Below are positions 59,581-60,000 of a stretch of DNA of 60,000 nucleotides, piece by piece. The translations under genes were made by a program, and so were the position numbers. The notes below the pieces were generated by a model. It worked only from the letters and a program-made list of their open reading frames with translations. It ran no database searches and was not told the origin of the DNA. The stretch's first letter is position 1. Every line of letters begins with the position of its first letter. This DNA comes from Takakia lepidozioides (lineage: Eukaryota; Streptophyta; Takakiopsida; Takakiales; Takakiaceae). The stretch lies in NCBI GenBank assembly GCA_030704615.1, contig CM060732.1, positions 12,960,001-13,020,000 of the forward strand, given 5' to 3'.

Positions 59581-59799
59581 GCAGTACCTAGGGTACCTAG
59601 GATGCAAACTAAGCAAATTGAGTTGATATTCTTTGCTACAAAGTGTATTTGGTAATTATGTATAGCCCAGTTGTTTGGTCCCACGTCGTTAGTCTCTCAT
59701 AAGCAAACATTGGTTGTCATTAAAGATCAAGATTAGGCAGATATCCCACTCAGAGCAAATTCTGGGTGAGATCCAGCACGTAGAGAATATTATCAATAT

Positions 59800-59991
59800 T
59801 TATTTCCCCATTTCTAAAAGAAGATTTGTAGTGCCTTCGCCCTCAATGGCATGAGGTTCTCCTCCCGCATTCTTAACATGTGAGTGCGTGATCTCTGGGG
59901 GAGCTATTAAATGAAACGTTGTTTTCTCCTCTGCTACATGCCTAGATGCACCTGGGTCGACGTACCAATCTATCTCATTCACCTCTTTCAT
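59800..59991 (-). pseudogene. copia aspartic protease fragment
   Basis: The frame reads IDWYVDPGASRHVAEE, corresponding to the W-x-x-D-S-G-A-(S/T) protease motif of Ty1/copia elements, with Pro instead of Ser after the catalytic Asp. It continues upstream beyond 60000 and downstream, after degradation, into NILYVLDLTQNLL-type sequence near 59760. Confidence 0.85.
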
Positions 59992-60000
59992 TGGTGGATT

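Larger units (their letters stand above)
56735..60000 (-). mobile_element. Ty1/copia retrotransposon relic, runs off the window end
   Basis: On the minus strand, reading from 60000 downwards, the order is protease, integrase, reverse transcriptase, RNase H, which is the copia arrangement. The protease shows WYVDPGASRHVA (59800-59991). The integrase shows FIDDHSW and SDRGS-type pieces between about 59290 and 58660. The RT active-site YVDD is at 57609-57620. RNase H-proximal blocks are MVGKLTSYLWPDISFAVNMV (57186-57416) and FHDRTKHI near 56895. Stops, shifts and an apparent loss of the first half of RT (57630-58010 is non-coding AT-rich DNA) make it defective. The gag end and 5' LTR lie beyond the window. 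Confidence 0.88.

Overview
This is nuclear DNA from a land plant. The window holds spliced genes with GT-AG introns and plant-type proteins, a Ty3/gypsy chromovirus primed by the plant initiator-Met tRNA, a Ty1/copia relic, hAT-type miniature transposons, tRNA-derived SINE heads and PLS-type pentatricopeptide (PPR) remnants. The PPR style and the loose gene spacing fit a seed-free plant (fern, lycophyte or moss) at least as well as a flowering plant. That finer placement is a guess; no bacterial, organellar or viral-genome organisation is seen.

Layout. 1-6800: AT-rich repeats, a GC-rich ACGT-motif array, then a decayed array of OSB-type PDF motifs leading into a PPR pseudogene that is interrupted by a clean hAT miniature element (8-bp target duplication). 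6800-10950: repeats, a possible CACTA end, and one decayed ORF. 10960-11733 (minus): an intact atypical SDR protein of the At5g02240 type. 11850-24350: about 12 kb of intergenic DNA rich in small mobile elements (second hAT element, two tRNA-headed SINEs, a large nested foldback, a CpG-rich island). 24354-28967 (plus): an eight-exon proline/amino-acid transporter. 30456-30899 (minus): RPB8, a subunit shared by the nuclear RNA polymerases. 32444-35019 (plus): a four-exon gamma-glutamyl-peptidase-like class I glutamine amidotransferase. 35289-40445 (plus): a Ty3/gypsy chromovirus with both LTRs, primer-binding site and 5-bp target duplication, inserted 270 bp after that gene and now full of stops. 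40446-46200: repeats and SINE-like DNA. 46207-49351 (minus): a five-exon GDSL esterase/lipase. 49900-56700: mostly featureless, with two weak candidate exons. 56735-60000 (minus): a decayed Ty1/copia element running off the window end.

The five intact genes (SDR, ProT-like transporter, RPB8, GGP-like peptidase, GDSL lipase) are unrelated in function and form no operon or obvious cluster. Exon borders for the three spliced genes were read by hand and every intron phase closes, so those models are strong. No unmistakably new biological system was found. The most unusual items are the PDF-motif tandem exon array next to PPR sequence, the nested foldback at 16906-17849, and the paired hAT miniature elements with near-identical target sites.
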